Shown here piece by piece: positions 15,354 to 16,524 of a stretch of DNA of 16,524 bases. The translations under genes were made by a program, and so were the position numbers. Numbering within the stretch: the first letter of the stretch is position 1; the number at the start of each line of letters is the position of its first letter. Source of the DNA: an uncultured Mollicutes bacterium (lineage in GTDB: Bacteria > Bacillota_I > Bacilli_A > ML615J-28 > CAG-313); the NCBI GenBank assembly GCA_900538885.1, contig UQAI01000034.1, positions 1 through 16,524 of the forward strand. Direction: 5' to 3'. The notes below the pieces were generated by a model. The model made no database searches. It saw only the letters and a list, made by a program, of their open reading frames with translations, and was not told the origin of the DNA.

Positions 15354-15409
15354 TTTTTAAACTGGTGTTATTTGTAACTTACCTTTTGATTTTTAATAGG
15401 TTTTTAAAA

Positions 15410-15587
15410 ATATAATGTATTTTTTTATCTTTTATCAAAAAATAACAAAAAGAAGTAACCAATTATACTAAACTTAAATTAGTCCTAATTGGTTACTTTT
15501 GATTATATTATTTCAATTTAATATAACAAGCATATCTTCCACTATTTTCTTTTCTTATCTCTTCTAATTTACATAGTTTTTTAAGAT
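15410..15587. repeat. Direct repeat, right copy (about 178 bp)
   Basis: It matches 13665-13841. It contains the real 3' end of the Fic gene and its terminator, so this copy is likely the original and the left copy the decayed duplicate. Confidence 0.8.
15453..15498 (-). terminator. Rho-independent-type terminator after the Fic gene
   Basis: A perfect 13-bp stem AAGTAACCAATTA (15453-15465) / TAATTGGTTACTT (15486-15498) with a 20-base loop sits nine bases after the Fic stop. On the minus strand it is followed by CTTTTTGTTATTTTTTG, a suitable T-run. Confidence 0.75.
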
Positions 15588-16524
15588 TTTTTTCTATATC
15601 TGTTGAATTTAAAAATGGTACATATTCTTGGATTTCTTGTTTAGTGAAAGCACCTATTTTGGTCTTTATTACTTTTCTTACAATTTCTATTGTATTATCC
15701 ATTTGTGATATTAGCTCAACTTTTTCTTCAAAGTCATTATAAGCGCTAAGCATTATGCTTAGTAAATAATTTAGAAATGGTGTAATATCATTATTATTTT
15801 CATGCCATCCTATTTGTGAATTATGAATTCCACCAGTGTATAAATACATATTATTAGCATACTTTGCTTCTAAGGAAATATACTTTCCTATAAAATATCC
15901 AGATTTATATAAAAGTAAAGTAGTTAGCAATCTACTTATTCTTCCATTTCCATCTTTAAATGGACGGATACATAAAAAGTCATGAATAAACATTGAGGCT
16001 AGTATTAAAGGATTAGTTATTTCTTCACTAATTGCTTTATTATACTCTTCACATAATTCTTCTAGTGCTTTAGGAGTATTTTCGGCAGGTAGTGATTTAA
16101 AGATAATATCCCAGTCTTTACTAGTTTTGTCATAGATATTATTGTAATCATTTCTATATTCACCGCCAACTGAATCTGATAAATATGAAAATAACACTTT
16201 GTGTAGTTCAAGAATAAAACTAGGCGTTATAGAGATAGTATCATACTGTTCATCAATAATATTAAACGCATCAATATAACCTGCAACCTCTTTATCTTCA
16301 TACCATCTTGGTGTTCTTTCTTTTTCTATAAGTTGTTTAACTATAAAATCTGAAACTCCTAATTGATTTATCATACTTGATATTTGAATAGCCTTTAGTT
16401 TAGAAACATCAATTAATGTTTCTAGTTCTTTTGGATATTTTTCTAATGATAACTTAAATTTAGTATTTTCTTCATATACTTTTTTTAAATTATTAATAGT
16501 ATTATCATCCCAAGTTTTATCTTT
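15508..16524 (-). CDS. Fic-family protein with non-canonical active site (5' partial)
   Basis: The frame is open to the window edge (338 residues seen, first codons KDKTWDDNTI), so the Met at 16374 is internal and the true start lies outside. Fic enzymes usually transfer AMP from ATP to target proteins. Here the core reads FLCIRPFKDGNGRISR: the catalytic His of HPFxxGNGR is Arg (codon at 15964-15966), while Phe, Asp and the GNGRxxR phosphate loop are kept. The N-terminal inhibitory helix, normally SxxIEG-like, reads SSMINQ (codons from about 16380), so the Glu is also absent. A winged-helix-like C-terminus follows (EIVRKVIKTKIGAFTKQEIQ onward). Family assignment is firm. AMP transfer by the usual mechanism is unlikely. 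It may be a pseudo-enzyme or an early pseudogene. Confidence 0.88.
   Translation of the reverse strand, partial: KDKTWDDNTINNLKKVYEENTKFKLSLEKYPKELETLIDVSKLKAIQISSMINQLGVSDFIVKQLIEKERTPRWYEDKEVAGYIDAFNIIDEQYDTISITPSFILELHKVLFSYLSDSVGGEYRNDYNNIYDKTSKDWDIIFKSLPAENTPKALEELCEEYNKAISEEITNPLILASMFIHDFLCIRPFKDGNGRISRLLTTLLLYKSGYFIGKYISLEAKYANNMYLYTGGIHNSQIGWHENNNDITPFLNYLLSIMLSAYNDFEEKVELISQMDNTIEIVRKVIKTKIGAFTKQEIQEYVPFLNSTDIEKNLKKLCKLEEIRKENSGRYACYIKLK

Overview
The window is AT-rich, uses the standard genetic code (TGG for Trp, and TAA, TAG and TGA all as stops) and has strong AGGAGG-type ribosome binding sites. With its Fic, DUF4143 and MATE families this points to a low-GC Bacillota-like bacterium, perhaps a gut or host-associated one; nothing here fixes the genus. 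Nearly all genes lie on the minus strand, and the content is that of an accessory or defence island. I saw no tRNA, rRNA, CRISPR array or insertion-sequence transposase.

Positions 1-9050 hold a complete phase-variable Type I restriction-modification locus. On the minus strand, hsdR (9050-6207), hsdM (6196-4592) and an expressed hsdS (4582-3431) form a tight R-M-S operon. Behind hsdS lies an invertible cassette array of one silent full-length hsdS (1109-2287, plus) and two silent half-cassettes (2280-2816, minus; 2848-3438, plus), closed by a tyrosine recombinase gene (144-1061, minus). A 22-bp inverted repeat at 1113-1134 and 4536-4557 marks the N-terminal (NVPTLRF) exchange point. Shorter inverted repeats in the central helical region of all four hsdS units mark a second exchange point. 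Inversions should shuffle two first recognition domains (TRD1) and four second ones (TRD2), changing the DNA sequence the enzyme recognises. This is the clearest biological system in the window.

Positions 9203-11860 hold the C-terminal remnant of a DUF1998/MZB helicase-type protein, broken by an in-frame TAA, followed by an apparently intact 615-residue KAP-type P-loop NTPase of unknown function. Both are typical of decayed or little-described anti-phage islands. A 382-base stretch without recognisable genes follows.

Positions 12243-16524 hold a MATE-type membrane transporter whose 5' end appears frameshifted, a DUF4143 AAA ATPase with its own strong promoter embedded in a three-copy 33-bp-period repeat, and a Fic-family protein running off the right edge. 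The Fic protein has Arg where the catalytic His should be and also lacks the usual inhibitory Glu. A direct repeat of about 177 bp (13665-13841 and 15410-15587), each copy carrying a Fic 3' end plus a terminator hairpin, flanks the ATPase and suggests duplication followed by loss or insertion.
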